64,000 bases of DNA from Cyanobacterium aponinum PCC 10605 (GCF_000317675.1 NC_019776.1:3472001-3536000); one strand, 5' to 3'. Numbered from the stretch's first letter, positions 18,684 to 28,230 are shown. The notes: generated by a model not told the origin, from the sequence alone. A program made the numbers and translations.

Positions 18684-20021
18684 ATGAAAAAAATACTAAC
18701 CTTAATTAGCTTATTGTTAATTATATTCCTCTGTTTTCCATCCTCAGTTTTAGCTTTTTGTGGTTTTTATGTGGCTAAAGCAGACAGTAAACTTTACAAT
18801 CAAGCATCTCAAGTTATTATAGCCCGAAACGGCAATCCGCAAGGCGGCACCTTCGGTGAGCGCACCGTTTTAACAATGGCGAATGACTATCAAGGAAATG
18901 TGAAGGATTTTGCCTTAGTTGTACCAGTGCCAGTACCCATTAAAGAAGATCAAGTCAATGTTGGCAACCCCAAAATTATCGAGCGTTTAGACGCATTTAG
19001 CGCCCCCAGATTAGTTGAATATTTTGATAATGATCCTTGTCAGCCTGTGTATTTGATGGATAATATGCCCAGTGCCGCCGAAACTACTAGAGGCGGAAGA
19101 AACCAGATGCAGAAAAACGAGACTTTTGGAGTGACGGTAGAAAGCAAATTTACGGTAGGAGAATACGATATTGTTATTTTAAGTGCTAAAGAATCAGACG
19201 GACTAGAAAAATGGTTAATTAGCAACGGTTACAACATTCCTAAAGGTGCCAAGGAATTATTACAACCCTATATCCGTCAAAAGATGAAATTTTTTGTAGC
19301 AAAAGTAAACCTGACGGAATTATCTAAGTCTGATTATCAGTCTTTACGCCCTTTGATGATTGCTTATGAGTCTCCTAAATTCATGTTACCCATTCGCTTG
19401 GGGATGGTTAATAGCAAACAGGCACAGGATTTAATTGTTTATTTACTCTCAGGAGAAGGGCAAACCGAGTTAACTAATTATCGCACGGTGAAAATACCTT
19501 CTAATGTCGATATACCAGAATTTGTAGAAAAACAGTTTGCCGATTTCTATAAGTCTATGTTTACCCGTAGTTATGAAAAAGAAGGCAAAAAGGTGGCTTT
19601 TTTAGAGTATGCTTGGAATATGGGTAATTGTGACCCTTGTTCTGCTGAACCCCTTAACCCTGAAGAGTTAAAACAAGCAGGAGTGTTTTGGTATAATCCG
19701 AGAGGGTTTAATGATTTATTTATCACTAGACTACATATAAGATACGATCGCACCCATTTTCCCGAAGACTTAAAATTTCAAAACACATCTAATCAACAAC
19801 TATTTCAAGGGCGTTATGTAATTCGTCATCCCTACCGAGAAAAAATCACCTGTGACGCGGGGCAGGAATATCATAAACAAACCAGAGAAAGACAGGAAAA
19901 AGAAGCCCAAACTCTTGCTAATCTCACAGGTTGGAATTTAGCTAAAATCAAACAACAAATAGACTTCATTAAACCAGAAAATGCCTCTTTACCTTGGTGG
20001 CGTAAACTTTGGGATAATTAG
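18684..20021 (+). CDS. DUF2330 secreted/membrane-associated protein
   Basis: About 445 residues with a signal peptide (MKKILTLISLLLIIFLCFPS, then SVLAFCGFYVAKAD) and the DUF2330 domain: FCGFYV, NPQGGTFGERTVLTMANDYQ, FALVVPVPVPI and a later conserved WNMGNCDPCSAEPL with a CxxC. The exported part probably faces the periplasm or lumen. ATG 18684 is chosen because the hydrophobic signal follows at once; a TTG start at 18600 would bury it. Pairing with an RnfD-like protein suggests a redox or cofactor-related task, but the function is unknown. Confidence 0.75.
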   Translation: MKKILTLISLLLIIFLCFPSSVLAFCGFYVAKADSKLYNQASQVIIARNGNPQGGTFGERTVLTMANDYQGNVKDFALVVPVPVPIKEDQVNVGNPKIIERLDAFSAPRLVEYFDNDPCQPVYLMDNMPSAAETTRGGRNQMQKNETFGVTVESKFTVGEYDIVILSAKESDGLEKWLISNGYNIPKGAKELLQPYIRQKMKFFVAKVNLTELSKSDYQSLRPLMIAYESPKFMLPIRLGMVNSKQAQDLIVYLLSGEGQTELTNYRTVKIPSNVDIPEFVEKQFADFYKSMFTRSYEKEGKKVAFLEYAWNMGNCDPCSAEPLNPEELKQAGVFWYNPRGFNDLFITRLHIRYDRTHFPEDLKFQNTSNQQLFQGRYVIRHPYREKITCDAGQEYHKQTRERQEKEAQTLANLTGWNLAKIKQQIDFIKPENASLPWWRKLWDN

Positions 20022-20076
20022 GAGAAATGAGTTCGGAGGAGAGGGGGATGAGGTGATGAGGGGAGAGGGGGAAGAA

Positions 20077-20106
20077 GGGGCGAATGTCCATTCGCCCGTA
20101 CAGGAG
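20077..20106. repeat. Dispersed palindrome (family C), copy 2
   Basis: GGGGCGAATGTCCATTCGCC plus CGTACAGGAG, with one mismatch in the palindrome centre. It lies in the 220-bp gap after the DUF2330 gene, followed by CTATTCA heptads. Confidence 0.65.
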
Positions 20107-20242
20107 TAATGAGTAATTATCAACTATTCACTATTCACTAATTGCCCTTTGCCTTATCTTAATTGCGAAATAAAATTTATCACCTTGGTTTTATATTTCC
20201 CCGTTAAAATCAGATTACGGGTAAAAGTAGGAGCTAAATAAA

Positions 20243-21028
20243 ATGTTATACCCCCACCGTTTAATTTCTTTTGTTTGTTTAAGTATATTTTCCTCAACAC
20301 CTTTAATTTTTAGTCCGAAAGTTGAGGCACAAAATGTCTCTGTTTCAGAGGATAATTCTGTGATGGAAATTGCCCAAGCAACTCAGGCGGATATGTTGTA
20401 TAACCAAATGAATCAATATATGGGAGCGGCATTTCAGGGTATCCCTGTATTTGCTAATGGTTTAGGACAAATGCAGACGATGCAAAATGAACAACAACTA
20501 TATACTTTATTGCAACAATTAATTCCTATTGCCACTAATGTTGCTGGTAATTTTAACCAAGCCTATCAAATTGGACAACAGTTAACCCCCATGATTCCTG
20601 CTAATTCTCCTTATGCAACCATTGTACAACAATGGACTTTGTTAAATGGACAAGGGGCAAATACCTTCGCTAGTTGGATTGATACTTTAATGCCCATGCA
20701 ACAGGCTTTACAAACTCAAAATGTATCTCAAATGGAAAGTGCGATCGCACAAATGCAAAATGCTGTTAATCAAACTATTACCCTTGCTAATGGATTACAA
20801 GCAGTAACTCAACAAACCAATAATATTCTTGCTAGTTATCAAAATGCCCAAGCCACAGCAAACTCAGTAAATTACGGTAATGATATGACGATGGCAGAGT
20901 ATGAAATGATGTCAAGAATGTCTAATATGATGCACGAAACCAATATGAGCATTATTAATAATATGGGGTCTGATGGAGAATGGCGTTACAATTATTCTAC
21001 GGGAGAAGATGAATATATTTACTATTAA
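20243..21028 (+). CDS. Exported Met/Gln/Asn-rich protein, unknown function
   Basis: 261 residues: a signal peptide (LISFVCLSIFSSTPLIFS, probable cleavage after VEA), a helical middle rich in Gln, Asn and Met (YNQMNQYMGAAFQGIPVF, QMESAIAQMQNAVNQTITLANGL), and a Met-rich acidic tail (MTMAEYEMMSRMSNMMHETNMS, ending in DEYIYY). No recognised domain. Methionine clusters can bind copper, but that is speculation. The stop codon at 21026-21028 lies within the 8-bp target duplication of repeat B4; before insertion it overlapped the mobA stop on the other strand. Confidence 0.6.
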   Translation: MLYPHRLISFVCLSIFSSTPLIFSPKVEAQNVSVSEDNSVMEIAQATQADMLYNQMNQYMGAAFQGIPVFANGLGQMQTMQNEQQLYTLLQQLIPIATNVAGNFNQAYQIGQQLTPMIPANSPYATIVQQWTLLNGQGANTFASWIDTLMPMQQALQTQNVSQMESAIAQMQNAVNQTITLANGLQAVTQQTNNILASYQNAQATANSVNYGNDMTMAEYEMMSRMSNMMHETNMSIINNMGSDGEWRYNYSTGEDEYIYY

Positions 21029-21032
21029 TTTT

Positions 21033-21220
21033 GGCTCTATCACTTTGAGTATGTAAATTATTCGTGTTTGGTAGGCAAGAGGCAAGAGTCAATAGGCAAT
21101 AGGGGATTATTAAATAATAATTTATAAACTTTTAGTTTTTATTTTACTATAAACACTATTCAATAAAGGTTATGGAAGTCCTGTTTCTCTTAATTTATAA
21201 TAACCACACTCTGAAGAAGC
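21033..21220 (+). repeat. MITE-like repeat, family B, copy 4, between two stop codons
   Basis: A 188-bp element from GGCTCTATCAC to GAAGAAGC. TTAATTTT flanks it exactly (21025-21032 and 21221-21228). The duplicated octamer contains the TAA stop of the upstream gene and, read on the minus strand, the TAA stop of mobA. Confidence 0.88.
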
Positions 21221-21826
21221 TTAATTTTCTTCATTCCCACCTAACTTCTCAGAGAAACCTATTGATTGATAATCTTGAACAGTATTACAATTGAACAAAA
21301 CTTGTTGATTTTCAACTTGAATAGGTCTAACTTTTTCTTCATTTAACCATCTTTGAAAAGAACGATTATTTGTCTGTAAATAATTATTCAGTGATGAATA
21401 ACAGCTACTACGATAAAAACCACATAGACAATCCCATCCTTTTTCATTTTGAGGAAGAAAAGCCATAACCTCTGAGGGAATTTGAGATAGTTGACTCACC
21501 CATAATTTTACTTCTTTTAAGGTTAAGCAGGGTAAATCACAAGCAAGAAGAAAAACCCATTCCGAATTAACATATTTTAGCCCTTGAGCAAAAGCCATTA
21601 AAGCCCCTTGAAAAGGTTGAGAATCAGAAATAAAAACAACATCAGAAGGTAATATTTTTTTATATTTTTCTACGTTATAAGTAATGAGAGAAACTCGATT
21701 TGAGATTTCTTTTGCTATAGAATAAATATTCAATAAAAGGGGTTTATTATTAATTTTTAAAAGAGCTTTATCTTGACCCATTCTGGAGCTTTTACCTCCA
21801 GCTAAGATTAAAGTTTCAATATTCAT
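21221..21826 (-). CDS. mobA: Molybdenum cofactor guanylyltransferase
   Basis: A 201-residue nucleotidyltransferase that adds GMP to molybdopterin. The N-terminal signature LILAGGKSSRMGQDKALL is canonical for GTP binding, and the FLLACDLPCLT stretch holds the metal-binding Asp of the family. Length is normal. It is monocistronic and convergent with the secreted protein gene at 20243. Removing the intervening MITE and one copy of its target duplication would make the two genes overlap by four bases at their stops (TTAA). Confidence 0.93.
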   Translation of the reverse strand: MNIETLILAGGKSSRMGQDKALLKINNKPLLLNIYSIAKEISNRVSLITYNVEKYKKILPSDVVFISDSQPFQGALMAFAQGLKYVNSEWVFLLACDLPCLTLKEVKLWVSQLSQIPSEVMAFLPQNEKGWDCLCGFYRSSCYSSLNNYLQTNNRSFQRWLNEEKVRPIQVENQQVLFNCNTVQDYQSIGFSEKLGGNEEN

Positions 21827-22404
21827 ATATACAAAGTTAATAAATTTTGATAAAAATAATTAATCAATTGATTTTCTCGTTTTTAATATGCTATTTTCTC
21901 AGTTCTTGAAAATAACTCAAACGCTTACCTATTTATTACCCATTGCCCGTTGCGCATTCCCTATGTCCTGATACTAATAAAAACCTCAGTTTAGTTTAAA
22001 AATATCTGGATAAGGTTAGGTGTCAGGTTGCAGGTTGCAGGTGTTAGGGTGATGAGGAGATGAGGGGAGAGGGTGAGAGGGAGAAGTAGTAGGGGCTTAG
22101 GGTTTTGGGGTGGTAGGGGTTTTTAGCAAGGGGCTTAAGCCCCTTGTTTAAGTCAGTTCGGGTTAAGGCAATTTTATCGTTATTTCTAAGAAGAAGCTAT
22201 AAGGTTTTCTGACTACGAGTTGGGATGCTTTCAGCTTATCCAAAACTCAGGTTAATAAATTTTGTACTTCACCAAAACGAAAATTGCGATATAAAACTTA
22301 GTTTTAATCAAATAAACATTTTTAACAATTTATAAAGGTTGATTATGGAAGTGTAATTTAAAGGTTAAAATTATCATAGACAGAAAAAGGGAAGGTGAAA
22401 ATCT
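21827..22404. other. Intergenic region with repeat A
   Basis: A 578-bp region between mobA and the DUF2555 gene (divergent). It holds a 272-bp family-A repeat (21982-22253) and AT-rich flanks. No small ORF stands out. Confidence 0.5.
21982..22253 (+). repeat. MITE-like repeat, family A, 272-bp copy
   Basis: Runs from AACCTCAGTTTAGTTTAAA to CCAAAACTCAGGTT, flanked by AATAAA on both sides. It contains AGGTTGC heptads, an AAGGGGCTTAAGCCCCTTG palindrome and the shared segment GTCAGTTCGGGTTAAGGCAA. Confidence 0.75.
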
Positions 22405-22617
22405 ATGACTACTTTAACTTTGAAAGAAAAGGATTTTGCTCAGATAACTCCAGAACAAGTTGCCGAAATTGCGGCAAGATTAGAAGAAGATGAGTATAAT
22501 ACTCCTTTTGAAGGGTTACAAGATTGGCATTTGTTGAGAGCGATCGCATTTCATCGTCAAGATTTGGTTGAACCCTATCTCTATCTATTGGATATTGAGG
22601 CTTATGACGAATCGTGA
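22405..22617 (+). CDS. DUF2555 small cyanobacterial protein
   Basis: 70 residues matching the DUF2555 pattern: ITPEQVAEIAARLEEDEYNTPFEGLQDWHLLRAIAFHR, then LVEPYLYLLDIEAYDES. It is acidic and soluble. The family is cyanobacterial and, as here, is found next to coaBC. The two genes overlap by 14 bp, so translation is probably coupled. The function is unknown. Confidence 0.8.
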   Translation: MTTLTLKEKDFAQITPEQVAEIAARLEEDEYNTPFEGLQDWHLLRAIAFHRQDLVEPYLYLLDIEAYDES

Positions 22618-23842
22618 TGGTAGCAAATCTAGTTTACATAAAATTCATGTTTTGGTGGCAATTGGGGGAGGAATAGCGGCTTATAAAGTTTGTGAATTAA
22701 TCTCCCAGTTGTTTAAAAAGGAAGCCAAAGTTAAAGTAATTTTGACCGAATCTGCCCAAAAATTTATTACTCCCCTTACGGTTTCCACTTTATCCCGTCA
22801 TCAAGCCTATACGGATGAAGACTTCTGGCAACCTACTCATTCTCGCCCTCTACACATTGCCTTGGGAGAATGGGCTGATTTGATGATTATTGCCCCCCTG
22901 ACGGCTAATACTCTAGCTAAATTAGTTTACGGCTTAGGAGATAATCTTCTTACCAATACGGTTTTAGCCTCCACCTGTCCGATTATCGTTGCCCCTGCCA
23001 TGAATACAGAAATGTGGCTACAAAAATCAGTACAAAACAACTGGCAAAAGTTGGGAGAAGATAAACGTTATTTTTCTTTACATACTAATACTGGTTTACT
23101 AGCGTGCGATCGCTATGGTCAAGGTAGAATGGCTGAAGCAACAGAAATAATAACCGCTATTGAATCGGTTATTATTACCAATGGTAAAAGGGATTTAGTG
23201 GGGAAAAATGTCCTAATTAGTGCGGGAAATACAAGGGAATATCTTGATTATGTGCGTTTTATTGGTAATCCTGCCACAGGAAAAATGGGCATTGCCTTAG
23301 CCTGTGCCTGTTATTATCGTGGAGCGAATGTAACCTTGGTTGCCGGAAATATTAGTAATGAGTTATTACAATATACTCCCCCTATTCAAATTATTTCTGT
23401 GGTTACGGCACAACAAATGGAAAAAGCAATGTTAAGTAATTTTGTCCAAGCGGATATTATTCTGATGGCGGCGGCAGTGGCAGATGTCAAACCAAAACAT
23501 TATTTTCCTGATAAATTGGGGAAAAAATCGCTCCCTCAAAGTATTGAGTTAGAATACGTTACTGATATTGTTGCTCAGTTGGGAGAAAAGAAAAAACCTT
23601 CTCAAAAGCTGATTGGTTTTGCCGCCCAAACGAAGGATATTGTAACTCCTGCCATGTCCAAATTGATACGTAAAAAGTTAGATGCGATCGTCACTAACCC
23701 TATTGATAAGGATAATGCAGGATTCGGAAGTGATACCAATGAAGCTATTTTCATCAGCAAAGATGGCACACAAACGGTTATACCCTCCACATCTAAACTT
23801 CTTTTAGCCCACAGGATACTCGATTTAGCACTCAAGAATTAA
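22604..23842 (+). CDS. coaBC: Bifunctional phosphopantothenoylcysteine decarboxylase / phosphopantothenate-cysteine ligase
   Basis: A 412-residue enzyme making 4'-phosphopantetheine for coenzyme A. The N-terminal flavoprotein CoaC domain (HVLVAIGGGIAAYKVCELI, APAMNTEMW, GLLACDRYGQGRM) is followed by CoaB (NVLISAGNTREYLDYVRF, then NPATGKMG, AAAVADVKP, KLIGFAAQT). ATG 22604 overlaps the DUF2555 end and fits the family length; a TTG at 22568 would add 12 residues of the other frame's coding region. Confidence 0.95.
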   Translation: MTNRDGSKSSLHKIHVLVAIGGGIAAYKVCELISQLFKKEAKVKVILTESAQKFITPLTVSTLSRHQAYTDEDFWQPTHSRPLHIALGEWADLMIIAPLTANTLAKLVYGLGDNLLTNTVLASTCPIIVAPAMNTEMWLQKSVQNNWQKLGEDKRYFSLHTNTGLLACDRYGQGRMAEATEIITAIESVIITNGKRDLVGKNVLISAGNTREYLDYVRFIGNPATGKMGIALACACYYRGANVTLVAGNISNELLQYTPPIQIISVVTAQQMEKAMLSNFVQADIILMAAAVADVKPKHYFPDKLGKKSLPQSIELEYVTDIVAQLGEKKKPSQKLIGFAAQTKDIVTPAMSKLIRKKLDAIVTNPIDKDNAGFGSDTNEAIFISKDGTQTVIPSTSKLLLAHRILDLALKN

Positions 23843-24796
23843 GAGTTAGTTTTCTTTTCTTCTTTCCTCTTTTACTAAAAATTAGAGTGAAACTAACCTG
23901 AGTTTGAGATAAATTTTCATGGCTCTATTACTTCTCGTCGTGATAAATTGTTAGTTGACAAAGGGAAAAGAGAAACCCCTCTGTATCTCCCCTTAAAATA
24001 CGATTTATTATTAATTTTTCATAACTACTGTAGAAGCAGGGTTTTTTCATTCTCAAAAATGTCAATTTTTGAAACTAACAAATAACCTCAGTTCGGTTTA
24101 AGAATATCTGATAAGGTTAGGTGTCAGGTGTCAGGTTGCAGGTTGCAGGTGGTAGGGGTTTTTAGCAAGGGGCTTAAGCCCCTTGTTTAAGTCAGTTCGG
24201 ATTAAGGCAATTTTATCGTTATTTCTAAGAAACCATAAGGTTTTCTGACTGCGAGTTGGGATGCTTTCAGCTTATCCAAAACTCAGGTTAACAAATAGTA
24301 ACAGATACCTTAAGGGGGGACAATAACTCTAAAAACCTTATAGGTAGCAGGTAGCAGGTGTTAGGTGTTAGGTTTTGTCTCCACTAATATTTATCATTAT
24401 CTCTATTTACTCAATGGTTCAAATAATAGGCAAAACTATTGGATTATCAACATTTTGAGATAATATGTCTGGCTATTTATTTCGTAAATACAAAATACTG
24501 TTCATGTATTTAAAACCTGCAACCTGAAACCTGAAACCTAAAACCTACCCTCACTGCAGTTTCATTGTCTCCCCGTCAGAACAAATACAGGAGTTTTTAA
24601 GTATTAATTAATCAATTATTAAGAAAAAACGCTCCCCTCTACTGTGGAAAAGGGGTTGGGGGTGAGGGCAAGATAATTTTGCCCTGACTTTGAAAAAACC
24701 CTGCTGTAGAAGAGCCATTTTTATTTATGAGTGATGATATGAGTGATGGCGAAAAAGGCAAAGGGAAACCCCCTCTAAATCATACTTTTGTCTTCT
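23843..24796. other. Large repeat-rich intergenic region with nested elements
   Basis: This 954-bp gap lies between coaBC and a convergent ABC transporter. It contains a family-B left end (23920) and a matching right end (AGAGCC at 24716), a family-A repeat at 24084-24289, an inverted pair AGCAGGGTTTTTTCA / TGAAAAAACCCTGCT near 24040 and 24690, and ACCTGAA heptads near 24515. A short reading frame from 24727 runs antisense to the transporter and is not considered a gene. Confidence 0.55.
24084..24289 (+). repeat. MITE-like repeat, family A, copy with clean target duplication
   Basis: Runs from AACCTCAGTTCGGTTTAAG to CCAAAACTCAGGTT (about 205 bp). AACAAATA occurs at 24077-24084 and 24290-24297, giving a 7- to 8-bp duplication. 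It carries the AAGGGGCTTAAGCCCCTTG palindrome. This is the best-defined copy of the family. Confidence 0.82.
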
Positions 24797-26614
24797 TCAA
24801 TATAAATCACCGCTTTCTTGTAAAGAATGTAATCTTTGATAAATACCCTGTTGAGCTAATAATTGTTCATGATTACCCAATTCAGCTATTTTACCTTGAT
24901 CTAAGACCACTATTTTATCTGCCTCTCGAACGGTACTGAGACGATGGGCGATAATAATGGTTGTGCGAGTACCAAAAATTGATCGCATCGCTAGTTGAAT
25001 TTCCCTTTCTGACTCATAATCAAGACTAGATGTTGCTTCATCGAAGATTAAAACATCAGGATTCATAATTAATGCCCTTGCGATGCCGAGTCTTTGTTTT
25101 TGCCCTCCTGATAGTCTGACTCCCCTTTCTCCTACTACGGTATAATATCCATCTGGTAATTCTCTAATAAACTCATCCACACGTGCGATCGCACAAGCTC
25201 TTTTTACTTCCTCAACGCTAACATAAGGATTACCATAAATTAGATTATCAAAAATTGTACCGTTGAACATATCCACATCTTGATGAACAATAGCTAAACG
25301 CTTTCTATAGTTTGTAATATCAAGATCATAAATATTTTTTCCATCTATGAAAATTTGTCCTTTTATGGGTTCAAAATAACGATATAACAACTTAACTAAA
25401 GTTGATTTTCCTGAACCAGATTTACCCACTAAAGCCACAGTTTCATACGGATTAATTAATAAGTTAATATCTTCTAAAACCAACCGATTTTGATGATAAC
25501 CAAAAGCAATATTTTTTAATTCTATTTTTCCAGTAAATTGATAAGAATTTTGACCAGAAAAAGAAGGAGATAAGCTAGAAGCATCCTCCCCAACGGGCAA
25601 ATTCATAAATTCATGAAAACGAATCATCGAAGCATAACGACGAGCAAAAACTTCAGCTAAATTACTAATGGGTTCAATTTCACTGTAAGCCATACTAGCA
25701 ATGGTATAAATTGTGATGAAGTGTCCTAAAGAAATTTGTTGTTTAACAGTAGGAATAAGAATAGAAATAAATACTAAAAATAAGGATAATTGAACCACGG
25801 CTCTCGACCATGTAGCTAATTTTACATAGCCCAAATGAATACGATTAATAACTACTTGATATTCACGATTAAGACGTTTTTTTTGCCTATGTAATTCCTG
25901 TGATTCTGTGGCAAAAGCCTTAACTGTTTTTATGTTGGTAATAATTTCTGATGTACGACTTTCGGTATTTTCTTGATGTTTATCTAATAATTGTTCCTCT
26001 CTAATTAATTTTTGTAGATGAATTAAAGTAAAAATTAAAATTAATAAGAAAGAGATAATAAAACCAATAGCAATCCATTTTTCTAATAAAAGAATAACAA
26101 GAAAAATTCCGAAAACTCTGATCAACTTAGGAATTAATTGACCTGCAATTTCAGGATAAGTCCATGTATGGTTTGCAATGCCTCTAGCAACCCTTCCTGC
26201 TATTCTTCCCGGATTATTTTCATCATAAAAACTTAAAGGTAAGGAAAGTATTTTCTCTATTACTTTTTCTGAATAATCTTTACGAGATTTTAAGGCAACT
26301 TCCCAATGAAACCAAGAAGCTATCCAAGGTTGAATAGGTGCTCTAACAACAGTAATTATAAAAATGAACATTACCAAAATTGTCAGAGATAAAGTTGTAT
26401 AATCTTGCAAATAAGGAAATAAAAATCCTGTTTTATCAATTAAATTATTAGTAAAATTATCTACTTTCTGGTCAGAAATAATATCAAGGATTTGTCCGAT
26501 TAAATAAGGTACTGTTAAATCAATTATTTCAAATAAACCAGCAATTCCAATACTAAAAATAACCGTTATTTTATAATCTTCATAATATTTAATTAAGTCT
26601 CGAAATGAAGCCAT
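24797..26614 (-). CDS. ABC exporter (fused membrane and ATPase domains)
   Basis: 605 residues: a six-helix ABC transmembrane domain (about 1-320) and a C-terminal ATPase with Walker A GKSGSGKSTL, Q-loop IVHQDVDMF, signature LSGGQKQRLGIARAL and Walker B VLIFDEATSSLD. It is a homodimeric or heterodimeric half-exporter of the MsbA/multidrug type. The substrate cannot be read from the sequence: it could be lipid, peptide or drug. It is monocistronic. A second half-transporter is not nearby. Confidence 0.9.
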   Translation of the reverse strand: MASFRDLIKYYEDYKITVIFSIGIAGLFEIIDLTVPYLIGQILDIISDQKVDNFTNNLIDKTGFLFPYLQDYTTLSLTILVMFIFIITVVRAPIQPWIASWFHWEVALKSRKDYSEKVIEKILSLPLSFYDENNPGRIAGRVARGIANHTWTYPEIAGQLIPKLIRVFGIFLVILLLEKWIAIGFIISFLLILIFTLIHLQKLIREEQLLDKHQENTESRTSEIITNIKTVKAFATESQELHRQKKRLNREYQVVINRIHLGYVKLATWSRAVVQLSLFLVFISILIPTVKQQISLGHFITIYTIASMAYSEIEPISNLAEVFARRYASMIRFHEFMNLPVGEDASSLSPSFSGQNSYQFTGKIELKNIAFGYHQNRLVLEDINLLINPYETVALVGKSGSGKSTLVKLLYRYFEPIKGQIFIDGKNIYDLDITNYRKRLAIVHQDVDMFNGTIFDNLIYGNPYVSVEEVKRACAIARVDEFIRELPDGYYTVVGERGVRLSGGQKQRLGIARALIMNPDVLIFDEATSSLDYESEREIQLAMRSIFGTRTTIIIAHRLSTVREADKIVVLDQGKIAELGNHEQLLAQQGIYQRLHSLQESGDLY

Positions 26615-26953
26615 ATAATTTATTTTTTTTAATTTTAATTTTCCTCTTGGTAAAATATTCTAAACACTTTAGAAACAGAAATATTATACTAACTTAAATA
26701 AACTGAGTTCGGGATAAATTTTCTTTTATGGTTGATGGCAAAAAGGGCAATCATTTGAGTTAGGAGTTCGTTAGGGGCGAACGGCCATTCGCCTGTACAG
26801 AAGTTCGGAACAAAAATAAAAAAGAAATTTCCCGTAAGGGTTGAATATATTCAACCCCTACCACCCTAAGCCCCTACTTCTCCTTCTCCCTCTCCCCTTA
26901 TCCCCTCATCCCTGACACCTGCAACCTGAAACCTGACACCTCTGTTCTAATAA
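26615..26953. other. Intergenic region with decayed repeat A, palindrome C and heptads
   Basis: Contains AACTGAGTTCGGGATAAATT (a decayed family-A end at about 26700), palindrome C at 26774-26803, and ACCTGMA heptads at 26911-26940. It carries the leader of the ABC transporter and the 3' flank of the next gene. No coding sequence. Confidence 0.5.
26774..26803. repeat. Dispersed palindrome (family C), copy 3
   Basis: GGGGCGAACGGCCATTCGCC then TGTACAGAAG. It matches the family at all but a few positions. Confidence 0.65.
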
Positions 26954-28039
26954 TTACTTATTGTGAAACGAAGGTTTAATATTTTTATTGAATGGTTTTT
27001 TTCCTTTAAAATTGTTGGTTTTTGGTACGGGTTTGATTCTTGGACAAGCATAGGGTATCACTTTTTTTATTTCTAACACATCTCCTTTTCTTTTGCATAA
27101 AACCTTATAAACGTATCCTGCCCACAATTTTTTATTTTTTACCCAATCAAAAGAATTAATAAAGGTATATTTAAACTTTTTGATAAATCCTGTTTCTTTG
27201 GCGATTTTTCGCACATCTTCTAACATCATAGAGCGCTGGACAGTAATATTTTTCTGTAGTGTCCAAACCCCTGTAAACTCCCAAGATTCTTCGCCTTTAG
27301 GATTGGTGGGCATTGTACCGTCCCAAGCTATAATTTGTAAGCTGACTAATTTATTATCTTTCATTTTAGGATAACCTCTAAACCAGTGATCTCCCAATAA
27401 TTCTGGTTTATTGTGGGCTAACCAAAGAATACGACTGTTTTTAAATGTAGCTTCTAATTGTGTTCCATCGGGAAGAATTAAGTGGAAAGATTTTTCTCCT
27501 TCCCCAGGGGGTATTAACATACCACGAACTTCTGAGATCGCCTGATGACAACCATTTCCCGCTAATATTTTATAACGTTTTTTTTCTACTGGGGGCTTAT
27601 CTTTTTGATTTTTTTCCGATGAGAAATTAGTTTTATTTTTCTTTTCTTTAGTTTGTTTTTCTTTATTATTTACTGGTTGGTTTTCCTCTTTATTTTTGGT
27701 TAATTTATCTTTAGCCTTATCTTTTGTTTTATCTTGAGAGGATTCGGAGAATGTTTCTGATGTTTCTTGATTTTTATCAGAGGAAACTTTCGTTGTGAGC
27801 CTCTCTTCGGTGGATTTATATTGAGAATCTGATTTTACTTGAAGTTTAACGATTTCTTCTTCCGAGGGACAACAAAGACGACAAAGTTGATATTCTTGTT
27901 CTAATGCAGTTTGTAGAGAATCGATGGTTTTCCATCCGTCTTTATCTGGTTGACAATAGCGACAGGTTTGGGCGTGAACTTTTCCTGTGGGTGAAACATA
28001 ATATATAGGGGTGGGTGAGGAATCATTTTTATTTGTCAT
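26954..28039 (-). CDS. Cys-motif plus Lys/Glu-rich linker protein, unknown
   Basis: About 361 residues in three parts. The N-terminal ~60 residues have an HxxTCRYC ... LCRLCC arrangement (KVHAQTCRYCQPDKDGW and YQLCRLCCP) that could bind zinc, with a layout like the Ada-type metal domain. Residues about 75-155 are a low-complexity Lys/Glu/Asp/Asn linker. The C-terminal ~200 residues form an unrecognised basic globular domain (ILPDGTQLEATFKNSRILWL, AWDGTMPTNPKGEESWEFTG). ATG 28039 (MTNKNDSS) is preferred over an upstream TTG at 28060. A nucleic-acid-binding role is possible from charge alone. Divergent from rnhB. Confidence 0.6.
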   Translation of the reverse strand: MTNKNDSSPTPIYYVSPTGKVHAQTCRYCQPDKDGWKTIDSLQTALEQEYQLCRLCCPSEEEIVKLQVKSDSQYKSTEERLTTKVSSDKNQETSETFSESSQDKTKDKAKDKLTKNKEENQPVNNKEKQTKEKKNKTNFSSEKNQKDKPPVEKKRYKILAGNGCHQAISEVRGMLIPPGEGEKSFHLILPDGTQLEATFKNSRILWLAHNKPELLGDHWFRGYPKMKDNKLVSLQIIAWDGTMPTNPKGEESWEFTGVWTLQKNITVQRSMMLEDVRKIAKETGFIKKFKYTFINSFDWVKNKKLWAGYVYKVLCKRKGDVLEIKKVIPYACPRIKPVPKTNNFKGKKPFNKNIKPSFHNK

Positions 28040-28230
28040 AATCGGTGAGTAATAAAACAACTAATAATATTTTTTTGAGATCAACTTAAGTGATATTAAA
28101 TTACAACTCGTGTCTCATTTTAATTTTTTTTTGCTTATTTTTCTCTAATTCCTCCAGAAAAGTTATATTCTTTTCTTACATTGTGGTTTGATTAACTTAC
28201 AGTTTGGATTACTCAATTATCATAAAGAGA

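Noticed and set aside
24400-24440. TGGTTCAAAT-like stretch resembling a tRNA T-arm
   Set aside because: No matching acceptor stem, anticodon arm or D-arm surrounds it.
24727-24939. Short plus-strand reading frame of 70 codons
   Set aside because: It runs mostly antisense to the ABC exporter's 3' end and the encoded sequence has no protein-like features.
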